Assembly (NCBI GenBank): GCA_001598975.1
Contig: BBXU01002236.1
Location: 1-36,923, forward strand
Source: Parachlorella kessleri
Lineage: Eukaryota > Chlorophyta > Trebouxiophyceae > Chlorellales > Chlorellaceae
Direction: 5' to 3'
DNA: 36,923 nucleotides
The notes beneath the pieces were generated by a model. It searched no databases. It was not told the DNA's origin and worked only from the letters and a program-made list of their open reading frames with translations. Position 1 is the first letter of the stretch, and each line of letters begins with the position of its first letter. Below are positions 1 through 15,636 of this stretch, piece by piece. Made by a program: the position numbers and the translations under genes.

Positions 1-349
1 CCTATCACATGAATTTCCATCTTCCATCAAACCACAGCTCACAAACACATTACCGACCTATCACCGATCAACAACTATAGCCACCCCCTCCCTGAGAGAA
101 GCTGCTGCAAACCTCCCGACCATGCACGCGGCAAGACCACGATGCCCTCCCTGCCAGTCTTCATCTTCTTGAAATTGTGTGGCCCAGGAACTGACACTTG
201 GCCACACACAAGATTTGCACAGAGCAAGCGGCACGTGCAGCAAGGGCATTTGAATAAGGCTCCAATGGCGCCAAGGACAGTTCCCCCATCACCCTCCGGC
301 ACTACAACCACCCCATCCACCCCAGCCGCCTCCTGGGTCTAGCACTCAC

Positions 350-5686
<5,337 letters not shown>

Positions 5687-6465
5687 GATGTCAAGCTGGA
5701 GAACGTGAGTGCAGTTGGCCAACAGGCAAGCAAATACTCTATAGACACAACTGGAGTGCTTGAGGAGGCCCTCAATGACTAGTCCCGACTTCCCTTCAGG
5801 TACCACAGGATCGTGTGGTGCCATGCTGCACTTCTCCCGCCTGGTGGCTCCTTCCAGAGCCTGAAGCGCTCCTCATACTGGCGGCAGGTGCCCCCCTGCT
5901 GTCCCTGCCGCTTTCTGATCACTATGCTTTTTTCAATAGTGTGGTTGCATATGCTATAGGCTCTCACTCCACAGCGTTGATCACATGGGACCATGTTTGT
6001 TGGTCAAAAGCTGGGACACTGTTTACGCACGTAGACTGCACCCTGTTTGCCTGCGGCCCTACTGCAAAAGACGTTGGCTACATACACGCTGAAGGAGGTG
6101 CTGCAGTTGGAGAGTGGATTGCAACAAAGCTCCAGCACCTTGGATCAGCGGGCCGCCACCACCTGTGGCTGTAACCTGCCACGGCTTATCGCCAACAGCT
6201 ACAACCAATTTTGCGCAGCATTAGAAGGCCCTGAGTCCCCCAGCCCGGCCAAGCGTGAGAGAAACAGGGTGCAAGCCTTGGAGGACATCACCGAAAAGGG
6301 CAAGCGGGGTAGACAGCAAGGAGTGGTGTGCGTTGGGGACATACAAGCAGACCTATGAACGGGGCCCTCCACATGATTCAGGCAAGTCCACCCAAACAGT
6401 TGGTGGCGTTGGGGTTAATGGATCCTTGGCGGTCCCAGGAAGCCAAAGATAGCATCGATGCTGAA
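5687..6465. other. Intergenic: FtsH 5' region and 3' UTR of upstream gene
   Basis: About 780 bases between the FtsH start codon and the stop codon of the next minus-strand gene. It should hold the 3' UTR of the latter and the FtsH promoter and 5' UTR. Short open frames occur on both strands, but none shows splice-consistent extension, family resemblance or a targeting sequence. I see no convincing TGTAA signal on the minus strand here. Confidence 0.5.
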
Positions 6466-9400
6466 TTAGTATCCAAAGTGTTTGAAGCCACGCTTCAGCT
6501 GCTCCTTCTGCTCGGGCGTCAGCTTGCCTTCCACCTCCGACATGCGGCGCTGCAGTTCATCAAAGAGCACCTGCAGCGAGATGCGAGGCAACGCCAGGCG
6601 TCACAGGCTGCAGGTGTGGAGGTCTCATACCTCATAGTCCAGCTGTCGTTGTGTAGCATCACACCACGCCACATCAGTTGCAGATGTAGTGTCAGGCATT
6701 GACCGTTGCAGCCTTCCCAGTCAGGCGACTAGGCTACCAGTGCTGTGTTCGCACTGTCTGCTGCTATACAGCAATCACCCGGCCGGCCCTTGCACCCAAC
6801 ATCTACAGGCCTCACATCATGTAAGAGCACGCCGCCCTCCCCTCGCCTCCCCCATATCACGCATGCACACACGCCCGGGCACACCCACACCCCAAAGAAC
6901 TTTACCTTGCTGACGGAGTGGTCTGAGCCCTTCAACCCCTCCACCACAGACACCAGCTCATGTGGCAGGAGGGTAGACACCTTCTCGAACACCCGCCTGC
7001 CCAGCGTGTCAAGCATCATCTGGTCTCCAAACTTCAGCTTGCCGACCGCTGCCACCACATCTGCAGCCACACGAACGGGGCGGGGCCGCATGTGATGCCA
7101 GCTAGCTCAGCTTACGATGTTCAACGGGATAGAACTACTGGCTCAGAACTCAGGCAAGACTCAGGCGCACTCCGTCCTGTACGTACAGCTCAACTCTTAC
7201 ACCCTGTTCACACCACCCATGCTAAAAGAAGGTGCAGGCCCCAGAAGACAGCCAGGCCATAGTATTCCTGGCTGACAACCTTCGTAAGGAAGAGCAGAAA
7301 GCGTGCCTCCCCAGCATCACCGTGCACAAACGCTTGGCTTTCCTTCGGTCAGTGCCGCTGCTACTCACTTTCTCTTCCCACCAGGTCCCCCCATTGCCCG
7401 GTGGCCGATCAGCCACCAAACAGTGGTACTTGGATGACAGCGCAGCAGGCAGGCAGGTGCCCCACCCACCCACCCACCCACCTGTGAGCTCCTTGTTGCC
7501 CATGTCGCACGCGGTGGCCAGGGCCATGTCAACCAGGTTCTGGAAGCGGGGGTGCTTGTGCAGCTCCTTCAGACCCTCGTCGGCTGCGGCCTGCAGGAAC
7601 AACATACCAGCCATGCACTCTAGCAAAGACTGGCGTAGGAGTGTGCGTGCAATCAGCACCCACAGGGGTTGCCTAGTGTCCCAGCGCAGACCACTGCTGG
7701 CCTGACATGTCTGTACCCGGGCCTCGAGGCCTGCGTGTATCCATCCCATCATGCATCCCAGGAGATGAGAAAGAGGCTGTCCCGCACAATGCATGCAACA
7801 CAGAGCAGGGTGCACCCACGCCAGCAACAGTCGCTTGCAGGATGGTGGGTAGGGCAGCCCACACCTTGGCCAGGTGAGCAAAGGCCTGGGACACATTCTT
7901 GCCATCAAAATCTGCACCCTCTCCATACTTCTCCACCACCTGCAGTGTGGCACCCACAGCGCAAATCTAGTGGGTTCTACCACCGTTTGGCGGCAAGCAG
8001 TGCACACCGAGGCTGCCCAGGTGCCAAATGCCAAGGTCTGGATAAGCAGTGGCTTCGGAGGTGTGTAAGTCATGCATCCTCCTTGGTTTAACATCTGACC
8101 CAGTAGTTGAATCTAAACCATGCGAAAACAGGCGCCTTTGCCATCGCAGAGGATTGATGGCACACAGCCTAGCTGGTCCTGGCTGGTTTATTACTGTAAG
8201 GTTCCAGCTCAGGTACTTGCCTTGAGGATGGCATCCACACCTTTCTCTCCTACCGCCTGCAGCTGCTCCTCAATCTCACTGGCTGCAGCCAGCCAGCAGA
8301 CAACGGCGTAAAGCGCTCGTTTTACGAGAACCAAGCCAAGAACTCCACCTTGGTATTGAGAACACAGCCAAGGAAGGCATACCTTTGAGGCCACGACTGT
8401 CAGGTCACAGTCCTGGCTGGGACCCTTTGCTTACAACATGGCGTCCTTCCTAGGAAGTGAGTGTATGTGCAACTTAAGATACATACAAATCTCTATCCCG
8501 AGTCGGCCGGGCCAGCCCATGGCTTCGTGTGGGGCAGTCAGGGTGGGCCCGTTGCCACTCAACCAGCACAACAACCCGCAACTGGCACCAGACTCCGGGC
8601 CCAGACGCAGCCAGCCAGTCGGGAGGCTCTGGAGGGCATGATTGACTGGACGGAAGCTGCACAGCTCACCTCGAGGGAAGGCCGCCTCATTGCTCCCGTC
8701 CCCGCCCTCTGCACCCTTGTCCTCCTTACCCTGCAGCAGGCCAGGGAGCCTCTGGTCTGCCTGCTGTCCCGTAGGGGTGTCCATATCATATTTGAGAGAT
8801 GTTCCAGTCAGGGTACAGGAGCGTCTTGCCCTGCGAGTTGACCAGCAGCAAGCCAAGCCCCAACCACCAGCCAACCGTGCGTGAGTCAGGGGACCTTGGG
8901 CTGTGCCTCCATGGCAAAGCTGCAGGCCTCGTCGCCACGAGGTAACCCCTGGGAGCCTGTTTGAGTGATGATGCGGACTAAAGGTTACAAAAGTTATGCC
9001 AGGAGCCAACACAGCTTCTTGTGTGTGGCAGTGCGACGGAGCCAGGAATGCCACATTGGTGGTGTGGGGTTCCTCAAAGTCGCACCTCAGCAAGCTCGTC
9101 AAGGTATGTCTTCTGTAGGCGGTGCGCCGAGGAAGCTAGGCTCCTGCAGAGGGCACCCCCTCAAGGCTGTCATGCCTTGCCTACACGCTCCAAAGCGTGT
9201 AAAACTGGTGCGGAACACAACCCTGCTGGGTAGGGTCACAGCTGGCCTTTGCCTGCTTCAGACCTCAACCAGCCCTGACGCTTCTTGGGGCACACCAGGT
9301 AAGGAGAACTGCAACCACTCCTTGGCCACTGCCTTGCCTACCTGCAGGCTGGACCTGTCCAGGGTCTCAGCCCGGCCACAGAACTGATAAGAACCTGCAA

Positions 9401-9563
9401 CCGTGAGGAGTTGGTCACTCGGAAATCTTATGGTTTACACAGTCCACGAAGGCTCCCAATACTGCGGACCGATCACCTGTGATCTGTTTGCAGTCCCCTC
9501 CAAGGCTGTTGCTGAACGAAGCAGCAATGTCGCCAGCTGCCTTCCTGATCTCAAAACCGACAT
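6466..9563 (-). CDS. Putative mitochondrial helical-repeat protein, function unknown (HPR/FAST-like?)
   Basis: Not recognised as a named protein. Nine phase-consistent exons: 9563-9477, 9341-9264, 9112-9086, 8730-8670, 8282-8221, 7939-7820, 7590-7482, 7060-6906, 6570-6466, giving 267 residues. It starts MSVLRSGRQLATLLLRSA, rich in Arg/Leu/Ser/Ala and lacking acids, which suggests a mitochondrial presequence. The rest is almost all predicted helix, with spaced motifs such as NVSQAFAHLAKV, ELTDVVAAVGKL and ELVSVVEGL, resembling the roughly 35-residue helical repeats of algal heptatricopeptide/OPR or FAST-type organellar RNA-binding proteins; that link is a guess. The C-terminus (LTPEQKEQLKRGFKHFGY) is charged. 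The last five exons are secure. The first four are less so: one donor is weak (GAG then GTCTGA) and exon 3 has only 27 bases. The open frame also extends upstream to an ATG at 9815. The intron after 8221 starts with GC. Confidence 0.6.
8215..8220 (-). other. GC donor splice site (GC-AG intron)
   Basis: The exon ending ...GVDAILK is followed by GCAAGT. The next usable GT lies off-phase, while the GC site joins in phase to VVEKYGEG at 7939. AAG|GCAAGT matches the consensus that GC donors need. Confidence 0.7.
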
Positions 9564-10453
9564 GGTGCAGACGGATAGAGGGACCGGGGGATGGCAACAA
9601 CGATCCTGAAGAATCTGGCAGTGACCGTGGTGAAACTCAAGGCCTATTAAAGACCGCTGCCGACCTGCAATTTTGCAGCCTTCAGATGCATGACAGTGCA
9701 AGTAAACGCTGGATCCGCGGGCAGCTTGTCCATTCCTCCTCCCAGACATGATGCCGCCAGGCGCAGCCGCCAAAGCTGACATGGCCTCTTCCCTACATCC
9801 CTCTTCCTCTGCCAAAGCTGGCCATCCTATCCCCTCCGCGTGTTCGGCTCATTGGTGCAGGCTGTCCTTCAGGCTGCCATTGCTTTGTCACTTGCACTCC
9901 CTACATTGCAGGCCAGCAAGATCCCTCTGGCACTGCTCAGCTGGCGACAACGGTTAATTGAGACTGAGTGGGTTTGTATGGGACAGATACTCAAGCCCCT
10001 TGCATATCAATATAACTGGTACACATTTGCAGCTTTGGAATCGAGGAACCGTGATACCCACAGGGTTGATGCCCATTAAAGGGGAAGCGCAGGGCAAACA
10101 GCTGCAATCCAAATGCGTGGGGTCAGCGCCTGGTTTATGTCAGTGGCCAATTAAGGGAGGCTGTATGGCATGGGCTTGGGTGGGTATGCAACAAGCTGAT
10201 TATAACAGCTGCTGCCAGTTCTACCATCTCCGAATGCATACCTTCCCTATGGCAGCCCCACTGCTGCATGGTTGTACCTCAAGACTGCCCCTGTCACCTA
10301 GAACTGTCGCCGATAAAAAGAAACGGACACAGCAGGCAGATGTGCTAGCGCACGCTCATAATAGGCTATGCTAAGCATGTCCGAAATCCATGAGCCCTAA
10401 GCCCAACACAACTGTCATGCAGAGTCACATCCTCTCACTACCCATGCCGCCCA
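9564..10453. other. Intergenic stretch between the helical protein and HGH1
   Basis: About 890 bases. It contains the 5' region of the helical-repeat protein gene and the 3' UTR of HGH1. A minus-strand frame from an ATG at 9815 runs into exon 1 of the helical protein in phase, so it may be 5' UTR reading or an N-terminal extension. Nothing else is supported. Confidence 0.5.
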
Positions 10454-12478
10454 TCAGTCAAGCTCATCAATCTGCACTAGCCTCCCGTTGCCCTGCTGCC
10501 CCTGCTGCTGCTCCCCACTTGCATCTCCATCCCCACCAGCCCCCGGCGCCAGCCCATCCTCTAAGAAAATCTCAGCAGTGGCCTCCATGACAGCCATGAT
10601 CCCGGGGTGCTCCTCATACTCGTACCCTTTCTGCAGCAGCACCGGCGCCTGCAGCTGCCACAGCTTCTTGCGCCCCGGCTGCGTGCGCGTCAGGCACAGC
10701 ACCGCCTCAGCAAGTGCTTCGCGCACAGCCGCATCTGAGTTATCACCTGCTGCCGGAAGTGCTGCTGACGTGCTGCCTGCCGGACTGCTGCTGCTGGTGT
10801 CATCGGGCCTGCTGCCAGTGCCGCAGAGCACCTGTAACACGTCGTCCAGCGCCTGCATATAGATATGAAGGGGTTTCCTGATGACAACAGCTAGACCACC
10901 CTCCGAGATACATCTGGCGCCTTCGCTGAGGCCAGAGCGCTTGGTCAGAGCGCTGCAACCTCCTTCTCGCCGCACTCCTCCTCTCTTCGTGCCTCCTGTA
11001 CCCACTGAGGAGGAGCCCTAGGCGCCCTGGCGAGCGCAACAAATGCTTATATCCCAGATACGCACGTGTGCGGCTTTGACAGTCTCCCAGAAGCTGCCCA
11101 ACGCACCCGCCCACCTCCTGCCCTAGTTAGTGTGCTCTCACCGCCTCCTCCCCAAGTATCTGCTCCAGCGTTCCGTCTTCCTCGCACGAGAAGCAGCAGT
11201 TCTTGATCGCCCCTGCGCAGCCCCTCCTCCGCAGCTCGTCCCGCGACCGCAGCTGCGAGGCCAGCGCCGGCAGCAGCCCGCGGCCCGGCTGCAGCAGCAG
11301 GCGCCGCCCCTCGCGGAAGCGCGTCACGTTGGGCAGGATGGTGGCCACGTGGGCGTACGGGTCAGGCTGGCCCGGCAGCACGGGGCCCAGGAACAGCTTC
11401 AGCAGCATGGCCCTGCATGCGCAAGGGGCCAAGGTGTACAGCTTCAGGGCTGGAGTTGCGACTTGCCGGCAAGCCGCAAAGAGCCGGTGGGTGCCTGGTG
11501 CACGAGCAAGCCGCTACCTTGGCAAAGCCCGGCAGTAAAATAGCTTTTGTTATCCGTAACCAATCGCCGCAATGATAGCAGCATTCTAGCAAGCTTGTAG
11601 GCCTTGGACCCAAACAACAACAACAGACACCACCCTGGCCACCATGCAAGCCCTGTACAGGAAAAGCTCAGAGCAGGGTCTGCAGCTGCCCATCATGTGA
11701 CCCCCCTGTGCCGCCGCTCTCCCCCACCCCACTCACAGGTGCAGCCCTTCCAAGGCACCCTTGCCCAGCTGCAGCAGCGCGGCCGCACCCTCCTCCAGAG
11801 ATGTGAGGTTGGCCAGCAGCATGACCAGCAGGTCGTTGTGGGGGCAGGTGCGCTCGCGGATGTAGTCCATGCACCGGCTTGGGGCAGAAAGCGACAGCAG
11901 CTGCTGCTGCACACTGGGCTCCTGAACAGCGTAGGAAGCAGGGAGAGGGTGCTACTTAAGGACCTTGGCAGCGCATGGAGGCAGGAAGGGAGTTCGTAAT
12001 AACCTGGTTGCTGCTCAGGGAAGCATCCAAAGACAGAACCAGCCACCGGAGCAAAGCGCAGCCCAATTGCTGGCTTTGCAAATAGTACGACAAGCAGAGC
12101 ACCATTGTCAACTAATTCCCCAAGTACCTGTGACAGGTTGACCAAGGACACCATAGCTCCCCTGCTGGCCTGCTCATCCCCCACAAGTCGAAATAGGGCT
12201 GGCAGCAGCGTTGCGCTGCGGCCCGAGAGGTGCGCAATCCCCTCAGGCGACCCAGTCAGGCCTTGGACGAGCTCCACGGCGTGCAGTTTTATCTGCAGGG
12301 CGGCAGTAGAGAAGGTAGGCTGTGTCCTCACTTTGGGGGCAGGGCCATAGGGCAGACAGACAAACGGGCAGACATGCATGCCACGCTTATCAACACTGCT
12401 TGTGTTTGATTGCGTCATGGGAGTCACCTGCGGCCGCTTGTCGCTCAGAAAGTCAATAAGCTCATCGAGCTCATCCAT
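10454..12478 (-). CDS. HGH1: HGH1 homolog (eEF2 chaperone, ARM-repeat)
   Basis: HGH1 is a cytosolic armadillo-type adaptor that hands newly made eEF2 to the TRiC/CCT and Hsp90 machinery (family knowledge). Five phase-consistent exons: 12478-12428, 12292-12128, 11921-11737, 11412-11142, 10852-10454; 356 residues, close to yeast and human lengths. Seen: MDELDELIDFLSDKRPQ start; helical repeats (IKLHAVELVQGLTGSPEG; MVSLVNLSQ); a central conserved block with TILPNVTRFREGRRLL and CAGAIKNCCFSCEEDG typical of the DUF383 region; and a C-terminal block with CLTRTQPGRKKLW and EYEEHPGIMAVMEA typical of DUF384. A Ser/Ala/Asp-rich insertion (DDTSSSSPAGSTSA...) separates the two halves of the last exon and a Gln/Gly-rich stretch precedes the C-terminus; both look like low-complexity algal expansions. 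The assignment is secure. Confidence 0.92.
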
Positions 12479-13182
12479 GCTATCTCGCCAGCTCCTCCGG
12501 GCCGTTTATAGAAGCACCAAACTTGCTAAAGAATAGTAGTGTTGGCCCTGCAAGCTTCTGGCCTTGGACAGCAAGAATGCAATGTAGCAGCCATTAGTCA
12601 AGCGCGCAAAGAATGGGTCCAAGTTGGGTGATCCAGATCTGCAGAAGCCTTTGGAGGTTGACCATTGTTGATTTCTTAGTGTGAGCGGATCCTTCCGCTG
12701 GAATTTGAGCGTGCAATCATAGTTAGTTGGGGAGAGAGTAGTTGGCATGTCTCAACAGCACTGACATGAGGAGGGGACGCCTTCAAAGGTTGTGTGGCAT
12801 TCCCTGGCAGGTTCCAAGGGTGAACTGCTTGCTTTCCTGAACCAAGGCGGACTGCCCATAGTCAGCAAAGACAAAGCCCAACATCAACCCAGCTTTCCCC
12901 GGTCCAATGCCAGTGGGTACCCTGACCGATGAGTCAACTTAGAGTTGCGCCTCACGTGCAACCTTGGCCAAAGCTCAACAGGAGCAAGGCAAGGTCCTGT
13001 GCACTGTCCAGCAGGTCCTGCTCGACCTTAATCAGGGGTGCGTCAGTCCAAGCACAAGCGGAAGCAGGGCACCGCTGCTAAAAGCTGAGATAGTTTTGGC
13101 AGTATCCTAAAGGCAGGCGGTCATGAAAAGGTTTCGGCCTGCAACCTTGTTCCTCTCACACAGCAGCAGCAGCAGCAGCAGT
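12479..13182. other. Intergenic: HGH1 5' region and 3' UTR of ankyrin gene
   Basis: About 700 bases with no supported gene. It should hold the HGH1 promoter and the 3' UTR of the ankyrin gene. The only distinct structure is the CAG run at 13161-13181. Confidence 0.5.
13161..13181. repeat. CAG trinucleotide run, 7 units
   Basis: Seven perfect CAG units (CTG on the gene strand) directly downstream of the stop codon of the ankyrin gene, so in its 3' UTR. Confidence 0.8.
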
Positions 13183-15276
13183 TCAGCCTGCCTTGCCCAG
13201 GTGCTGTTTCAGGATGGTAGCCACCTCGCTGCCATGCCTTGCTTGAGGCTTCGCCGCCCAACCAAGGGGAGTCAGACCCTTCTCATCTACCATGTCTGCC
13301 TTGGCGCCATCTGCATGGCACAGCTGAAGTAACTGGGCAAGGTGCGTTGCAAACAATGTGCTCAAAAAGGGCACACACAGATTCCATGCGCCTATCATGT
13401 GATGGGTCCTTAGGCTTGCATGCAATGCACTAGCCAGACGCCGTGCCTAATCGTGCATAATGCAGCATGGCAAAACCCCGAGCAACTTACGTTCTAGGAG
13501 GAACTCCACCAATCGCCCATGCCCCAGTGCCGCCCAGTGCAATGGGCTTGCGCCGTTGCTGTCAACCACATTCACAAGTGCGGCGCCACCCCTGACCAGG
13601 CCCTCCGCCACAAGGTAGCACAGCGGCGCCTGGCCCCACACGCAGAAGTGGAGCGGGGTAAAATCTCTGACAGCTGTGGCTTGGGCATCGACGTCTGCCT
13701 CATGTTCCAAGAGCACCATCATACTGTCAAAGCCTCCATGCCAAGCTGCCAAGTGGAGGGGGGTGAGAGTTGAGACGGAGACAGCATTGGGGTCTGCACC
13801 GGGCGTCCAGGAGGGCTTTCACTGCGTCCAGCCTGTCCCACTCAGCTGCCAGGTGTAGGGGAGTTTGTCCATCAGGCCCAGCCAGGCACACAACTTCCTC
13901 AAGGGAGGCCCCGCCTTCAAGTTTCTTGAGAAGAGAGAACCAGTCCTCTTTGCGGTCAGTAATGGCCTTCTGAGCGGCACCCTTCAGCTGAAGCTCAGGC
14001 TCATCCGTACAGCCGAAGAGCTCGGTGCCAAAGCCATCCGGGATGCACACATTCCACCCCATGATGTCCTGTATGGAAAGGCCAGCTGATGAAGATTCAT
14101 ACTGCTCACCCTCTAGGGCCGGCAGGGTACTTACTACATTTGCAGCCTAGCCTGACCTAGTCTGAACAGCATACTGGCACCTACAAGTACTGCCGCCTTA
14201 TGAGCATTCTATCACCGAGGCTTGACAGTTACGTCAAAGACAGTGGGATTTTATAACAAGCACCAAGCACTTACGTCGGCATTGTCATTGACCGAAAGAA
14301 GGCGTTGCTTACGTGTCCCAACCTTCAGGCCCTGGAAAGGCAGCTGCAGGCTGGCCTGTCTTTGCAAGGTACATCTTGCCTCCAGCAAAGCTATGTTGAA
14401 GCGGCCCTTCCTGGCTTTGTTGCTTTACAACACATGCGTACCTCATGCTGCCTCCTGCCCAGTGCTTCCCTCTTGGGTTGCACTGTGACACTGTCGCTGC
14501 CAGCGTTAACCTCGCTCTAAGCCTGGTAGAGGAGCTGAAGTATAACTTCTGAGGTTTCAATGAGAGTGTAGGCGGCATGGGCTCCTGTCAAGTGGTGTTA
14601 GGTGGCCAAGGTTGCGCCCCAGCAAGGCTTAAGCTTTGCTAAGCTGGGGACTAGACCTCCGGTGCAGGCAGTGGTGTGCCTAGGTTACGAACCTGCTGTC
14701 TGGTGCAGCCTTACCGCTCCCTGCCAGCGAGGTACTGTAATTATTAAGGGTGGCAGGTAATGCGATCAAAGAGGAGGTACGGGTATACTGGGCTGACAGG
14801 GTTTGATGAAGGTATGCTCTGTATGTAATGTACAAGCCCTGAATCCTTGGCCCAGCATAAGGAACCTTAACGACGTCATGTACTGCCCCTTTGCACCGTG
14901 GGTTCTAGAGGAACACCAGGAAAGGAGGAAATACGCCCGGCCGCTACCTGCAATAGTTGCGTTCCATCATGGTTTGGAATGATTTAAGGGTTGAACATCT
15001 GGTTTAGAGGAAAAGATTTGGTTTGTTGGTGGCCAGACTTCTGTAAACACTCAGGAGCCTCGCTGATGTTCTGAGCGCCTGCGCCCAGCGTCCCTCGGAC
15101 TTGATCCATCCACAGTGCAACGAGACCTCCTGAAGCCAACCCCATCAAGCCCCTTCATCCCTCGGAGAACGGGTCTGAGAACGGTGTCAACAATGTCCTC
15201 CTCGCAATACAACAGTCACCTGCGCATGTTGCAGCAGATCATTGATGGCATGCTGCCCTGCCTGGCTGAGGGCCAT
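13183..15276 (-). CDS. Ankyrin-repeat protein, one-base frameshift in the main exon
   Basis: Five exons: 15276-15220, 14516-14442, 14331-14275, 14068-13491, 13310-13183; 297 residues if one base is discounted. It starts MALSQAGQHAINDLLQHAQ, then a charged linker (VQPKREALGRRQHE) and five ankyrin units, each with a TPLHLAA-type core: DGQTPLHLAAEWDRLDAVKA, TLTPLHLAAWHGG, RDFTPLHFCVWGQ, NGASPLHWAALGHG, KGLTPLGWAAK. No other domain is seen, so it is probably a soluble adaptor; no partner can be inferred. The frame breaks near 13802: the repeat ...KALLDA continues as GADPNAVS only if one C of the run is dropped. Downstream phase agrees with the corrected frame (577 coding bases fit both splice sites, 578 do not), so the rest of the gene looks intact. 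An extra exon in the 700-base first intron cannot be excluded. Confidence 0.8.
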
Positions 15277-15636
15277 TCACAGCAGTGCTGATCAGTACTG
15301 AAAACGTGCCGACACGCACCCTGCAACTGAGTCATAGTGCAGAGTCAGCTGACACCACCGGCCAAAGTGCACATTCCTTGTTTGTATTTGTTGGTGGCAA
15401 GAACAGGTCAGGGGAGGACTGGTGGCCCCTTTCTTGACTGGCTGTCAAGACCACCAGTTTACACCTGTGACAGCATCAGAACGTACAACTTCAATACTGC
15501 ACAATCCCAGGTAACACAATTCCGACAAAAACCAGACAGGGTCCAAACTCCTCATTCACCATGAGGTGAGGAAGTAACCCAGGACACATGTCATCACAAA
15601 AACTCAGCCCTACAAAGCCCAGCTGGGTTAATACTT
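15277..15636. other. Intergenic: ankyrin gene 5' region and bZIP 3' UTR
   Basis: About 360 bases between the ankyrin start codon and the bZIP stop codon. It should carry the bZIP 3' UTR (with a TGTAA motif) and the ankyrin promoter. Nothing else is seen. Confidence 0.5.
15459..15463 (-). promoter_or_regulatory. Candidate TGTAA polyadenylation signal (bZIP gene)
   Basis: TGTAA on the minus strand about 175 bases after the bZIP stop codon. TGTAA is the usual poly(A) signal of chlorophyte nuclear genes; use here is inferred. Confidence 0.45.

Noticed and set aside
5815..6174. Plus-strand 119-codon open frame in the intergenic region
   Set aside because: No targeting signal, motif, splice extension or family resemblance; it lies in the expected promoter and 3' UTR space of flanking genes.
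7463..7482. Short CCCA-rich run as a telomere-like or CRISPR-like repeat
   Set aside because: It is a simple repeat of a few units at a splice donor region of the helical-protein gene. No spacer structure exists anywhere in the window.
14309..14578. ATG at 14578 as start of the ankyrin gene (MPPTLSLKPQ)
   Set aside because: Its frame reaches a stop after splicing to the next exon. The frame of SEVNAGSDSV, fed by the exon at 15276-15220, continues in phase.
15190..15291. Plus-strand mini-ORF from ATG near 15193 (MSSSQYNSHLRMLQQ)
   Set aside because: It lies opposite the well-supported first exon of the ankyrin gene and has no splice or family support of its own.
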